From Comamonadaceae bacterium (GTDB lineage: Bacteria > Pseudomonadota > Gammaproteobacteria > Burkholderiales > Burkholderiaceae_C), in the NCBI GenBank assembly GCA_027486255.1, contig JAIXPL010000056.1, forward strand, positions 29,499 to 93,498: a stretch of DNA of 64,000 bases. Reading direction: 5' to 3'. The notes beneath the pieces are model-generated. The model saw only the letters and a list, made by a program, of their open reading frames with translations, was not told the DNA's origin and ran no database searches. Position numbers and translations under genes: made by a program. This document shows, piece after piece, positions 7,654 to 16,055 of the stretch. The stretch's first letter is position 1; every line of letters begins with the position of its first letter.

Positions 7654-10203
7654 ATGCTCCCCGCCCACCCGGATGCCAGTGCACCCCCGCCCCTTGCTGA
7701 TGAGACGCCGGCCACGGGCCTGAGCAGCGCGCAGGCCGCCCAGCGCCTGGCCGAGGAGGGTCCCAACGACTTGCCGCGCCAGCCCCCGCGCACGGCCTGG
7801 CGCATCTTGCGCGAGGTGGCCCGCGAACCGCTGTTTCAGTTGCTGGCTGCGGCCCTGGGCATCTACATGGTCTTGGGCGAGACGTCCGAGGCGGCGGTGC
7901 TGCTGGGCTTTCTGAGCGTGATCGTGGCCATCACGGTGGTGCAGGAGCGGCGCACCGAGCGGGTGCTGGAAGCCCTGCAAGAGATGACCAGCCCGCGCGC
8001 CCTGGTGTGGCGCGACGGCCGCTCTCAGCGCGTGGCCGGCCGCGAGTTGGTGCGCAGCGACCGCATCGCCTTGGCCGAGGGCGACCGGGTGCCGGCCGAT
8101 GCCCGCTTGTTGGAGGCCGGTGACCTGGCCGTGGACGAATCCCTGCTCAGTGGCGAATCCCTGCCAGTGGCCAAGTCGGCCGGGGGCCAGGCACCGTCGT
8201 GCATGGTCTGGGCCGGCACCCTGGTGGTGGCTGGGCAAGGCATTGCTCAGGTCACGGCCACGGGGCGCCACAGCGCCATTGGCCGCATTGGCTTGGCCTT
8301 GGAGGCCGTGCCAGTCCAGGTCACGCCCCTGCATGCGCAGACCCGCCATCTCGTGCGCTGGGCCTCCGTCATCGGCCTGATGCTCAGCCTGGTGGTGGGC
8401 GGGCTCTTTGTCTGGCGCAGCGGCGACTGGCTGGGCGCGGCGCTGGCCGCCATCACCCTGGCCATGGCCTTGCTGCCGCAGGAGTTCTTGCTGATCCTCA
8501 CCGTGTTCATGGCCATGGGGGCCTGGCGTTTGTCGCAGCAGCGCGTCCTCACCCGCCGGGCCGCCACTATTGAAGCCCTGGGGTCGGCCACCGTGCTGTG
8601 CACCGACAAGACCGGCACCCTCACCCACAACCGCATGGAGGTGGCAGCCCTGGTGCGTTGGGACGCCCGTGGCCCCAGCACCTGGCACGCCGGCACCGAG
8701 CTGCCGCCTTCGGCCTTCTCGCCCTTGCTGTGCCATGCGCTGCTGGCCTCGGAGCCTGCGCCGGTCGACCCCATGGAGCGGGCCTTGCATGAAGGGGCCC
8801 GGGCGCAGGGCATGCGCGTGCCCGAGGGCTGGCGCCTGGTGCATGAATACGGCCTGAGCCCGGGCGCGCCCATGATGACGCATGTCTGGCGTGCACCGGA
8901 TGTGGCGCAGCACACCGTGGCGGTCAAGGGCGCGCCCGAGACGGTGGTGGCCCTGTGCGGCTTGCTAGAAGCGCAGCGTGCGCAGGCGCTGGCCCAGACG
9001 GCAGCGCTGGCTGAGTCGGGCATGCGTGTGCTCGCGGTGGCGCGTGCCCGCTGGGAGGGCGACACCTGGCCCGCCCGCCCGCAGGACTTCGAGTTCGAGT
9101 GGCTGGGCCTGGTGGCCCTGGCCGATCCGCTGCGCAGCCAGGTGCCGCAAGCCGTGCAGGAACTGCGCCGTGCCGGCATCCGGGTGCGCATGATCACAGG
9201 CGACCATCCGGGCACCGCGCTGGCGATCGCGCAGCAGGCGGGCCTGGACACCGCAGGTGGTGTGCTGTTGGGCAATGAGATCGCCGCCCTGTCTGACGAG
9301 GCCTTGCACCAGCGGGTGGCCACGGTGGCCGTTTACGCGCGGGTGGCGCCGCAGCAAAAGCTGCGCATCATTCAGGCACTCAAGGGGCGTGGCGAGGTGG
9401 TGGCCATGACCGGCGATGGCGTGAACGACGCGCCTTCACTGAAGGCCGCGCACATCGGCGTGGCCATGGGCGGGCGCGGCACCGATGTGGCCCGTGAGGC
9501 CTCGTCCCTGGTGCTGCTGGACGATGACTTTGTGTCGCTCGTGCAGGCGGTGCGGTTGGGGCGGCGCATCTACGACAACCTGCGCAAGGCCATGCGCTTT
9601 GTCTTTGCTGTCCACGTGCCGATTGCAGGCCTGAGCCTCTTGCCGCTGCTCATGGGCTGGCCGCTGGTGTTCTCGCCCATGCACATCGCTTTTCTGGAGA
9701 TCGTGATCGATCCCGTCTGTTCCATCGCCTATGAGGCCGAGGACGAGGAGCCCGACGTGATGGACCGCCCGCCGCGCGACCCCTTGGCGCCGCTGTTCTC
9801 GGCGGCCATGATCGGACAGAGCCTGCTGCAAGGCCTCATCGTGCTGGCCTTGGTGGCCGGTTTTTATGCCGCTCTGCTGCACGGCGGCCAACCGGCTGAG
9901 TCGGCGCGCACCGCCGCCTTCATGGCGCTGCTGGCCTCCAACATCGCCCTCGTCCTGGCCAACCGGTCTCTGGCGGGTGGCTGGCGCCAGGCCCTGCGTC
10001 CGGGCAACCGCGCGATGTGGAGCATGCTGCTGCTCAGCCTGGGGCTGCTGGCGCTCGTGATCAGCGTGCCTGTCCTGCGGGAGTTCTTCGGCTTCGTCTG
10101 GCCGCAGATGGTCTGGGTGGGCGCAGCCCTGGCTCTGGGCCTGCTGGCCTTCTTGCTGCTGCTGGTGCTCCAGCGCTGGAGCAGCAGCCGGGTCAACTCA
10201 TAA
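7654..10203 (+). CDS. P-type cation-transporting ATPase (P2-like, HAD-IC superfamily)
   Basis: An 849-residue inner-membrane ATP-driven cation pump. The order is N-terminal cation-ATPase domain (SSAQAAQRLAEEGPNDLP), two transmembrane helices, actuator domain with LLSGESLPVAK (Ser in place of the usual Thr of TGES), helices M3-M4 with LLPQEFLLIL, phosphorylation motif DKTGTLTHNRME with Asp318, nucleotide-binding domain, then MTGDGVNDAPSLKAAHIGVAMG and six C-terminal helices. It lacks the N-terminal CxxC metal domains and CPx motif of copper or zinc pumps, so it is closer to calcium/monovalent-type ATPases. IDPVCSIAYEAE after M6 marks this bacterial subgroup. The transported ion is not known; a probable Mn exporter lies directly downstream in convergent orientation. 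Confidence 0.88.
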   Translation: MLPAHPDASAPPPLADETPATGLSSAQAAQRLAEEGPNDLPRQPPRTAWRILREVAREPLFQLLAAALGIYMVLGETSEAAVLLGFLSVIVAITVVQERRTERVLEALQEMTSPRALVWRDGRSQRVAGRELVRSDRIALAEGDRVPADARLLEAGDLAVDESLLSGESLPVAKSAGGQAPSCMVWAGTLVVAGQGIAQVTATGRHSAIGRIGLALEAVPVQVTPLHAQTRHLVRWASVIGLMLSLVVGGLFVWRSGDWLGAALAAITLAMALLPQEFLLILTVFMAMGAWRLSQQRVLTRRAATIEALGSATVLCTDKTGTLTHNRMEVAALVRWDARGPSTWHAGTELPPSAFSPLLCHALLASEPAPVDPMERALHEGARAQGMRVPEGWRLVHEYGLSPGAPMMTHVWRAPDVAQHTVAVKGAPETVVALCGLLEAQRAQALAQTAALAESGMRVLAVARARWEGDTWPARPQDFEFEWLGLVALADPLRSQVPQAVQELRRAGIRVRMITGDHPGTALAIAQQAGLDTAGGVLLGNEIAALSDEALHQRVATVAVYARVAPQQKLRIIQALKGRGEVVAMTGDGVNDAPSLKAAHIGVAMGGRGTDVAREASSLVLLDDDFVSLVQAVRLGRRIYDNLRKAMRFVFAVHVPIAGLSLLPLLMGWPLVFSPMHIAFLEIVIDPVCSIAYEAEDEEPDVMDRPPRDPLAPLFSAAMIGQSLLQGLIVLALVAGFYAALLHGGQPAESARTAAFMALLASNIALVLANRSLAGGWRQALRPGNRAMWSMLLLSLGLLALVISVPVLREFFGFVWPQMVWVGAALALGLLAFLLLLVLQRWSSSRVNS

Positions 10204-10206
10204 GTT

Positions 10207-10785
10207 TCAGAGCCCCCAGCGCGAGCCCGCACCCAGCAAGGTGGCCACGCCCAGCAGCGCGAAGATGCCTGCAGCGATGCCATGCACCAGCTTCATGGGG
10301 ATGCGGCTGGCCAGCTTGTCGCCTGCGAAGACGGCCGGCACATCTGCAATGAGCATGCCCAGCGTGGTGCCCACCACCACCAGCAGCGGCGTGTTGTAGT
10401 GGGCGGCCATGGCCACGGTGGCAATCTGAGTTTTGTCACCCATCTCGGCCAGGAAGAAGGTGATCAGCGTGGCGCCAAACACGCCAAAGCGCTGGGCCAC
10501 CTGCGTCTCTTCCTCTTCAATTTTGTCGGGGATCAGTGTCCACACGGCCATGCCCAGGAAGGACAGGCCCAGGCCCCAGCGCAGCATGGCCGGGCTCACC
10601 GAGGCGGTGATCCAGGCGCCCAGTGCACCGGCCAGCCCATGGTTGAGCACGGTGGCCACCAGGATGCCCAGCACGATGGGCCAGGGTTTCTTGAAGCGGG
10701 CTGCCAGCAGGAAGGCCAGCAGTTGGGTCTTGTCGCCGATTTCAGCCAGCGCCACGACCCCGGTGGAGACGAGGAGTGATTCCAT
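10207..10785 (-). CDS. GDT1/TMEM165 (UPF0016) family transporter, probable Mn2+ exporter
   Basis: A 192-residue membrane protein with six predicted helices in two homologous halves. Each half carries the family signature E-x-G-D-K-T: AEIGDKTQLLAFLLA near the N-terminus and AEMGDKTQIATVAMA after the central loop. In Vibrio and cyanobacteria members of this family export Mn2+ (MneA, Mnx), and in yeast and human they exchange Ca2+/Mn2+ for H+. The start at 10785 (MESLLVSTG) fits the family; the frame is open for 17 more codons but those are not hydrophobic. It ends four bases from the convergent P-type ATPase gene. The nearby TerC gene with a Mn riboswitch supports a role in manganese efflux. 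Confidence 0.87.
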   Translation of the reverse strand: MESLLVSTGVVALAEIGDKTQLLAFLLAARFKKPWPIVLGILVATVLNHGLAGALGAWITASVSPAMLRWGLGLSFLGMAVWTLIPDKIEEEETQVAQRFGVFGATLITFFLAEMGDKTQIATVAMAAHYNTPLLVVVGTTLGMLIADVPAVFAGDKLASRIPMKLVHGIAAGIFALLGVATLLGAGSRWGL

Positions 10786-11022
10786 GAAAAGAGGAGTGCA
10801 GCAGGGCTGCCCTGCCTGTGGATGGGCGCCCTGCAAGCAAGAGGCGGCCCGAAGCGGGTCAGTCTACCCAAGGTCGGCTTACGCCTGGACCGCCTGGCCC
10901 AGGCTCTGCGGACATCGTCTGACACGCAATGTAGCGATCCGGGGTCGTGCGCCCCTGGCCTGGGCACAGAAACTGCGGCTTCAAGCAGGCCTGTGTTCCC
11001 CGGGGATGCGCTGCCTGCAAGG

Positions 11023-11571
11023 ATGCCCGCCATGCCCGACCGACAGCGTTCCCCCCTCCCGGCTTCTGGCTGCGGCCCTTTAGATGATTTTGTACCGGCC
11101 AGCTTTTTCGGACCGCCGGGGACGCCCTGGCGCGAAGCCGCCTGCGCCTGGTGGGGTGCGCTGCAGATGGGCCAGCGTGTGCAGCAGCAGTGGTGGGAGC
11201 GCACGGTCTTGCGCTGGCAGGAGATACCCCGCCACTGGCAGTCTTCTGCCAGCCCTGCGGATTTGGGCGACCTGTCCCTGGCCAGCATGCGATGGGGCTT
11301 GCAGGAATGGGACCAAAGTCTGATGGACCAGATGACCGCCGCCCTTACCCTGTATGGACACTGGCGCATGGACCAGGCGCCCACGGCGGACTCTCCGCCT
11401 TGGAGCCAGCCCGCCATGAGCTGGGAGCCCTTCGTCGATTGGTGCACCCAGCAGCCGAGCCGGCAGATGCAGACATGGGGGCAGGTCTGGGCACAGGCTT
11501 GGGCGGATGCCGGCCAGCGCAGGCACCGCTCCGGTGAGGCCAGTGCGCCCGGCCCCTCCCAAGACCTCTGA
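11023..11571 (+). CDS. Hypothetical tryptophan-rich protein
   Basis: An open frame of about 182 residues in the gap between the GDT1-family gene and the TerC gene. I do not recognise a family. From about residue 30 it is amphipathic and rich in Trp and Gln (WREAACAWWGALQ, then QQQWWERTVLRWQEIPRHWQ), suggesting long helices, with a proline/serine-rich N-terminus and tail. No signal peptide or transmembrane segment is seen. The frame extends 67 codons further upstream, but that part looks non-coding. Composition and helical pattern recall phasin-like or coiled-coil proteins without a motif to prove it. It ends about 45 bases before the Mn riboswitch. Confidence 0.5.
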   Translation: MPAMPDRQRSPLPASGCGPLDDFVPASFFGPPGTPWREAACAWWGALQMGQRVQQQWWERTVLRWQEIPRHWQSSASPADLGDLSLASMRWGLQEWDQSLMDQMTAALTLYGHWRMDQAPTADSPPWSQPAMSWEPFVDWCTQQPSRQMQTWGQVWAQAWADAGQRRHRSGEASAPGPSQDL

Positions 11572-11614
11572 TGAGCTGGGGATTTGCCCCGCCCCGTTAA
11601 GATATCTGCTCCTT

Positions 11615-11760
11615 CCCCAGGGGGAGTAGCGAGCCGGATCCATGCATGTGGAGTGCATTGCCGGCGGTGATGTCCGTCAATACACAGGAGGCCGCAGCCT
11701 CGTGTCGGAGTCGCCAGGCCCGGCCACGTCGGTGCCACGCAAGACCTTGAGGGTGTGTGC
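11615..11760 (+). ncRNA. yybP-ykoY-like manganese riboswitch aptamer
   Basis: The leader of the TerC gene contains the three conserved blocks of the yybP-ykoY family in the right order: AGGGGGAGTAGC at 11619-11630, CCGTCAATACACAG near 11674-11687, and GCAAGACCTTG at 11739-11749. Between them are two good hairpins: GCCGG...ATGCA/TGCAT...CCGGC (11633-11665) and ACAC-GAGGC/GCCTC-GTGT (11682-11705). The family senses Mn2+ and commonly precedes TerC/Alx-type and Mn-efflux genes. Boundaries are approximate. A covariance-model search would confirm it. Confidence 0.85.
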
Positions 11761-11784
11761 AACACCGTCTCCTCGAGGTTTTTT
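11745..11784 (+). promoter_or_regulatory. Riboswitch expression platform: hairpin covering the SD with a poly-T run
   Basis: CCTTGAGG (11745-11752) can pair with CCTCGAGG (11771-11778), with an inner GTGT/ACAC helix, directly followed by six T (11779-11784). The right arm holds the GAGG ribosome-binding site of the TerC start at 11786. The left arm overlaps the conserved aptamer block GCAAGACCTTG, so aptamer folding and hairpin formation should be mutually exclusive. This predicts an ON switch for Mn2+ that can act by termination, by SD masking, or both. Confidence 0.7.
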
Positions 11785-11785
11785 C

Positions 11786-12760
11786 ATGCAGACAATTGCC
11801 CCTTTGTGGCTCTGGATCGTGTTCGTGGCCTTCGTGCTGGCCGCTTTGTTCGTGGACTTCGTGGTCTTGCGCAAGCAGGGTGCCCACGAAGTGGGCGTCA
11901 AGGAAGCGCTGAACTGGTCACTCATCTGGATCGCCCTGAGCTTTCTCTTCAATGGCCTCTTCTGGTGGGCTATCAAGGACAGCACGGGCGACGCGGACCT
12001 GGCCGCCACCAAGTCCCTGGAGTTCCTCACCGGCTACCTCATCGAGAAGAGCCTGGCGGTGGACAACATCTTCGTGTTCCTGATGATCTTCACCTACTTC
12101 TCGGTGCCGCCGGCCTACCAGAAGCGGGTGCTGATGATCGGCATCATCGGCGCCATCGTGCTGCGCACCATCATGATTCTGGTGGGCGGCTGGCTGCTGG
12201 CCCAGTTCCACTGGGTGCTCTACGTGTTCGGCGCTTTCCTCATCCTCACTGGCGTGAAGATGTGGTGGGCCGCCGGCCAGGAGCCCGACCTGAACAACAA
12301 CCCGGCGCTCAAGCTGCTGCGCCGCGTGCTGCCCGTCAGCCAGTCCTACGACGGCGAGAAGTTCTTCACCCTGGAAAACGGCCGCCGCATTGCCACGCCG
12401 CTGTTCATGGTGATCTGTCTGGTGGGCCTGACAGATCTGATCTTCGCGGTCGACTCCATCCCCGCCATCTTTGCCATCACGAGCGACCCCTTCATCGTGC
12501 TGACCAGCAATGTGTTTGCCATCCTGGGCCTGCGCGCCATGTTCTTCCTGCTGCAGGCCGTAGCCGCCAAGTTCCACCTGCTCAACTACGGTCTGGCCGT
12601 GATCCTGGTCTTCATCGGCACCAAGATGATGCTGATTGACATCTACAAGATCCCCGTGGCTTTGGCCCTGGGCGTGGTGGTGGCCATCCTGGCCGTGACC
12701 ATGCTGCTCAGCGTCAAGACTGCCAAGCCTGAGGCTGAGGACCCGCACCTGCCCCGGTGA
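11786..12760 (+). CDS. TerC/Alx-family integral membrane protein
   Basis: A 324-residue protein with about nine hydrophobic helices. Conserved acidic membrane motifs of the TerC family are present: LTGYLIEKSLAVDNIFVFLMIF (about residues 80-100) and LVGLTDLIFAVDSIPAIFAIT (about 210-235), with FVVLRKQGAHEVGVKEAL after helix 1. E. coli Alx has been linked to Mn2+ export and to alkaline pH; TerC proteins are also linked to tellurite resistance and metal loading of exported enzymes. The ATG at 11786 follows a riboswitch-embedded SD, which settles the start against an in-frame ATG at 11642 that lies inside the aptamer. The Mn riboswitch and neighbouring GDT1 gene favour manganese. Confidence 0.88.
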   Translation: MQTIAPLWLWIVFVAFVLAALFVDFVVLRKQGAHEVGVKEALNWSLIWIALSFLFNGLFWWAIKDSTGDADLAATKSLEFLTGYLIEKSLAVDNIFVFLMIFTYFSVPPAYQKRVLMIGIIGAIVLRTIMILVGGWLLAQFHWVLYVFGAFLILTGVKMWWAAGQEPDLNNNPALKLLRRVLPVSQSYDGEKFFTLENGRRIATPLFMVICLVGLTDLIFAVDSIPAIFAITSDPFIVLTSNVFAILGLRAMFFLLQAVAAKFHLLNYGLAVILVFIGTKMMLIDIYKIPVALALGVVVAILAVTMLLSVKTAKPEAEDPHLPR

Positions 12761-12782
12761 GGCCAGTGCTATTCTTTTTTGA

Positions 12783-13334
12783 ATGAGCAAGGCGTTCACC
12801 AAGGACAGCGAAGGCGAGGACGATGAGCCTGGCCTGCCGCCCCTGCCGGCCGGCGGGAAGAACTACATCACGCCGGCCGGATTCGAGCGCCTCAAGACCG
12901 AGCTGCTGGAGCTGATCGACAACGAGCGCCCGCGCATCGTGGAGATCGTGCACTGGGCTGCCAGCAATGGCGACCGCTCAGAAAACGGCGACTACCTCTA
13001 CGGCAAGAAGCGGCTGCGCGAGATCGACCGGCGCATCCGCTTCCTGGCCAAGCGTCTGGAGATCGCTGAAGTCACCGACCCCTCGCTGCACCACGGTGGC
13101 GAGCAGGTGTTCTTTGGCGCCACCGTGCGTTATGTCAACGAAGAGGGCCAGGCGCAGGTGGTCACCATCACCGGCATCGACGAGGCCGACAGCCTGGCAG
13201 GCCAGGTAAGCTGGGTCTCTCCGGTGGCGCGGGCCCTGCTCAAGGCCCGCGTGGGTGACGAGGTGCCCCTGGTCACACCCCGGGGCGTGCAGATGCTCGA
13301 AGTGCTATCGGTGGACTACCCGGCCCCCGGTTAG
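12783..13334 (+). CDS. greB: Transcription elongation factor GreB
   Basis: A 183-residue GreA/GreB-family factor that enters the RNA polymerase secondary channel and stimulates cleavage of backtracked RNA. The N-terminal coiled coil begins at YITPAGFERLKTELLELI and carries the tip motif NGDRSENGDYLYGKKRLREIDRR with the acidic D/E pair that coordinates the catalytic Mg2+. The C-terminal FKBP-like domain includes FFGATVRYVNEEG and VSPVARALLKARVGDEV. The basic loop and length support GreB rather than GreA; an acidic linker of about 25 residues precedes the coiled coil. It starts 22 bases after the TerC stop and may be partly cotranscribed. It is convergent with spoT. Confidence 0.93.
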   Translation: MSKAFTKDSEGEDDEPGLPPLPAGGKNYITPAGFERLKTELLELIDNERPRIVEIVHWAASNGDRSENGDYLYGKKRLREIDRRIRFLAKRLEIAEVTDPSLHHGGEQVFFGATVRYVNEEGQAQVVTITGIDEADSLAGQVSWVSPVARALLKARVGDEVPLVTPRGVQMLEVLSVDYPAPG

Positions 13335-13340
13335 GGCTCT

Positions 13341-13440
13341 ATCGACCAGGATCGCCCAAGCTCGCCCAAGATCGCCCAGGGGACTGGGCTCCTACAGGGG
13401 AAACAGGGTCTGCATCCGTAGGAGCCCAGTCCTCTGGGCG
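13341..13440. repeat. Intergenic inverted-repeat element (TAGGAGCCCAGTC family), copy 1
   Basis: Between the convergent greB and spoT genes lie four tandem decamers of the type ATCGCCCAAG (13341-13380) leading into an inverted repeat with 23-base arms at 13373-13395 and 13418-13440 (one mismatch). The transcript would form a long hairpin in either direction, so a two-way terminator role is plausible. The same core occurs again at 49272-49337. Confidence 0.8.
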
Positions 13441-13460
13441 ATCCCAGCGTCAGGCGCCGT

Positions 13461-15695
13461 TCAGCCGCCCGGTTTCGCGCGCTGCACGCGCAGCACCGAG
13501 GGTGTGCGCTTGACGCTGCGCATCACGGCCGCCAGGTGCACGCGGTCTGCCACGGCTACGGTAAAGCGCAGGTCCACGGTGTCCTGCACCGATTCCTGCA
13601 GCATCTCCACATGGGTGATGTCGGCTTCGGCAGCGGTCAGCGCGGCCGCCACCCGGGCCAGCACGCCCTTGCCATTGGCCACCGTCACCAGCAGGTAGGT
13701 TTCAAAGGCACGGCTGGGTTCATCCGACCACTCCACGGCAATGAAGCGCTCGCTGTCCCGGTGCTGCAGCCGCTTGGCCACGGCGCAGTCCTCGGTGTGG
13801 ATCACCACGCCTTCGCCGCGGCCCAGGTAGCCCACGATCTCGTCGCCTGGGATGGGGTGGCAGCAGGGCGCAAATTGCAGCGACGAGCCTTCGCTGCCGT
13901 CGATCAGCAGTGCCCCCTGAGAGACCGACTCGTGCGCCGTGAAGCGCTCGCGGCTCATGAGCAGCACGTCGGGTTTCTGGCCGGCCTCCATCAGCAGCGA
14001 GACCATGCGCTTGGCCACGATGCTGGCAATGCGCTTGCCCAGGCCAATGTCCGTGAGCAGGTCGGCACGGTGGCGGTTGCCGGAAAAACGCAGCACCCGC
14101 TCCCAGATGCCTCGGTTGGCCTCGTCATCGGTTGGCAGACGTTCAATGCCTTCGGCCCGCAGCGCCTGGGCCAGCATCTTTTCGCCCAGGTCCTGCGACT
14201 CGGTCAGGGCCATGGTCTTGAGGTGGTGGCGGATCTTTGAGCGAGCGCGGCCGGTGCGCACAAAGCCCAGCCAGCCCGGGTTGGGGTTGGAGACCGGGGC
14301 GGTGATCACTTCAATGACGTCGCCATTGCGCAGCTCGGTGCGCAGCGGCACCTGCTCGCCATTGATCTTGCCGGCCACCGTGCGGTGACCGATGTCGCTG
14401 TGGATGGCGTAGGCAAAGTCCACCACGGTGGCGCCACGCGGCAGGGCCATGATCTGGCTCTTGGGCGTGAACACGTAGACCGCGTCCGGGAAGAGGTCGA
14501 TCTTGACGTGGTCCCAGAACTCGGCGGCGTCGCGCGTCTCATGCTGGATGTCCAGCAGCGACTGCAGCCACTGCGCGCCCAGGCGCTGCGAGGCCTCGCC
14601 CTGCGGTTGGCTGGCCTTGTAGAGCCAGTGCGCCGCCACGCCCGACTCGGCCACCACATGCATGGCCTCGGTGCGCATCTGGAACTCGATGTTGGTGCCA
14701 AAGGGCCCGATCAGCGTGGTGTGCAGTGACTGGTAGCCATTGATCTTCGGGATGGCGATGTAGTCCTTGAACTTGCCCGGCATCGGCTTGTAGAGCTGGT
14801 GCAGCACCCCCAGGGCGGTGTAGCAGGTGATCAGGTCGCTCACGATGATGCGAAAACCGTAGATGTCGGTGACCTGTGCAAACGAGAGGTGCTTTTCATC
14901 CATCTTGCGGTAGATGGAGTAGAGCGTCTTCTCCCGCCCGTCGAGCGACACCTCGATGCCGGCGGCGGCAAAGGCGGCCTCCACTTCACTCTGCACGCGC
15001 TTGATCACATCGCGGCGGCGGCCGCGGGCCCGCGACAGAGCCTTGTTCAGCGTACCGTGGCGCCAGGGGTACAGGTGCCGGAAGGAGAGGTCCTGCAGCT
15101 CGCGGTAGGTGCTGTTCAGGCCCAGGCGGTGGGCGATGGGCACATAAATGTCGAGGGTCTCGCTGGAGATGCGCCCCCACTTGCTGCGCGGCACGTCGCC
15201 CAGGGTGCGCATGTTGTGCGTGCGGTCGGCCAGTTTGATCAGGATCACGCGCACGTCGCGTGCCATGGCCAGCAGCATTTTGCGGAAGGACTCGGCCTGG
15301 TTCTCCTCGCGGGTGTTGAAGGCGAGCTTTTCCAGCTTGGTCAGTCCGTCCACCAGCTCGGCCACCGGTGCGCCAAAGCGCTCGATCAGCTCGGGTTTGC
15401 TGACGCCGCAGTCCTCCAGCGCGTCGTGCAGGAGCGCGGCCATGAGCGCCTGCGCGTCGAGCTTCCACTCGGCGCACTGCGCGGCCACGGCAATCGGGTG
15501 GGTGATGTAGGGCTCGCCGCTGTTGCGCAGCTGGCCGAGGTGGGCCTCGTCGGCAAAGCGGTAGGCCCGGCGCACCTGGTCGATATCGGGTGCGCTCAGG
15601 TAGTCCAGCTTGGCCGTCAGGGCCGCGAAGCTCGCCGCTGCCGCATTGACCGCGGCCGGCGTGGGCCTTCCTGGGGTGGTCGACAAGCCGCTCAT
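13461..15695 (-). CDS. spoT: Bifunctional (p)ppGpp synthetase/hydrolase of the RelA/SpoT family
   Basis: A 744-residue stringent-response enzyme that makes and degrades (p)ppGpp. The hydrolase HD domain is intact (HPIAVAAQ...ALLHDALEDCG, then LADRTHNMRTL). The synthetase region has YSIYRKM, DIYGFRIIVSD, and YKDYI-type and GYQSLHTTL motifs. A TGS domain (VYVFTPKSQIMALPRGATVVDFAYAIHSDIGHR), the helical region and a C-terminal ACT domain follow. With both catalytic sites recognisable, it should be bifunctional, as SpoT. It is downstream of gmk and rpoZ on the same strand, the standard proteobacterial order, but a terminator separates it from rpoZ. Confidence 0.95.
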   Translation of the reverse strand: MSGLSTTPGRPTPAAVNAAAASFAALTAKLDYLSAPDIDQVRRAYRFADEAHLGQLRNSGEPYITHPIAVAAQCAEWKLDAQALMAALLHDALEDCGVSKPELIERFGAPVAELVDGLTKLEKLAFNTREENQAESFRKMLLAMARDVRVILIKLADRTHNMRTLGDVPRSKWGRISSETLDIYVPIAHRLGLNSTYRELQDLSFRHLYPWRHGTLNKALSRARGRRRDVIKRVQSEVEAAFAAAGIEVSLDGREKTLYSIYRKMDEKHLSFAQVTDIYGFRIIVSDLITCYTALGVLHQLYKPMPGKFKDYIAIPKINGYQSLHTTLIGPFGTNIEFQMRTEAMHVVAESGVAAHWLYKASQPQGEASQRLGAQWLQSLLDIQHETRDAAEFWDHVKIDLFPDAVYVFTPKSQIMALPRGATVVDFAYAIHSDIGHRTVAGKINGEQVPLRTELRNGDVIEVITAPVSNPNPGWLGFVRTGRARSKIRHHLKTMALTESQDLGEKMLAQALRAEGIERLPTDDEANRGIWERVLRFSGNRHRADLLTDIGLGKRIASIVAKRMVSLLMEAGQKPDVLLMSRERFTAHESVSQGALLIDGSEGSSLQFAPCCHPIPGDEIVGYLGRGEGVVIHTEDCAVAKRLQHRDSERFIAVEWSDEPSRAFETYLLVTVANGKGVLARVAAALTAAEADITHVEMLQESVQDTVDLRFTVAVADRVHLAAVMRSVKRTPSVLRVQRAKPGG

Positions 15696-15766
15696 GGCCT
15701 CAAATGTAGCGTGGGCCCGCAGGCCCCTTCAAACGCAAGGGTGGCGCACAGGGCAGCGCAACAAGG

Positions 15767-15794
15767 AAAAAAGCACCGCGCAGGCGGTGCTTTT
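15767..15794 (-). terminator. Intrinsic terminator between rpoZ and spoT
   Basis: On the minus strand an 11-bp perfect stem (AAAAGCACCGC pairing with GCGGTGCTTTT, four-base loop) is followed by a run of T. It lies 26 bases after the rpoZ stop and 72 bases before the spoT start, so gmk-rpoZ transcription should largely stop here. Confidence 0.8.
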
Positions 15795-15819
15795 GGGTGT
15801 GTTCGGGGGCAGGCCCGGT

Positions 15820-16023
15820 TCAGATGGGAACCTTCTTGAGCATCTCCACGCCCACCTTGCCCTCGGCGATCTCGCGCAGGGCGGTCACGCCCGGCTTGTT
15901 CTTGCTCTCGATCTTGGGCGTGTGGCCCTGGCTGAGCATGCGGGCGCGGTAGGTGGCGGCCAGCACGAGCTGGAAGCGGTTGGGGATTTTCTCCAGGCAG
16001 TCTTCGACGGTGATGCGGGCCAT
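15820..16023 (-). CDS. rpoZ: RNA polymerase omega subunit
   Basis: A 67-residue omega subunit that helps RpoC fold and assemble and forms part of a ppGpp-binding site of proteobacterial RNA polymerase. The sequence [20 protein letters not shown] and the following A-x-Y-R-A-R helix are diagnostic. Its length is that of Burkholderiales RpoZ, shorter than E. coli's 91. It lies 32 bases downstream of gmk on the same strand and is followed by a strong terminator before spoT. Confidence 0.96.
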   Translation of the reverse strand: MARITVEDCLEKIPNRFQLVLAATYRARMLSQGHTPKIESKNKPGVTALREIAEGKVGVEMLKKVPI

Positions 16024-16055
16024 GTGGAATCTCCGGTAGGGGTGCGAGGGGCGAA

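Noticed and set aside
10786..11022. Possible second Mn riboswitch upstream of the GDT1-family gene (minus strand, GACCTTGGG).
   Set aside because: Only one short block resembles the family; the GGGGAGTAG and TCAACATAC-like blocks are missing.
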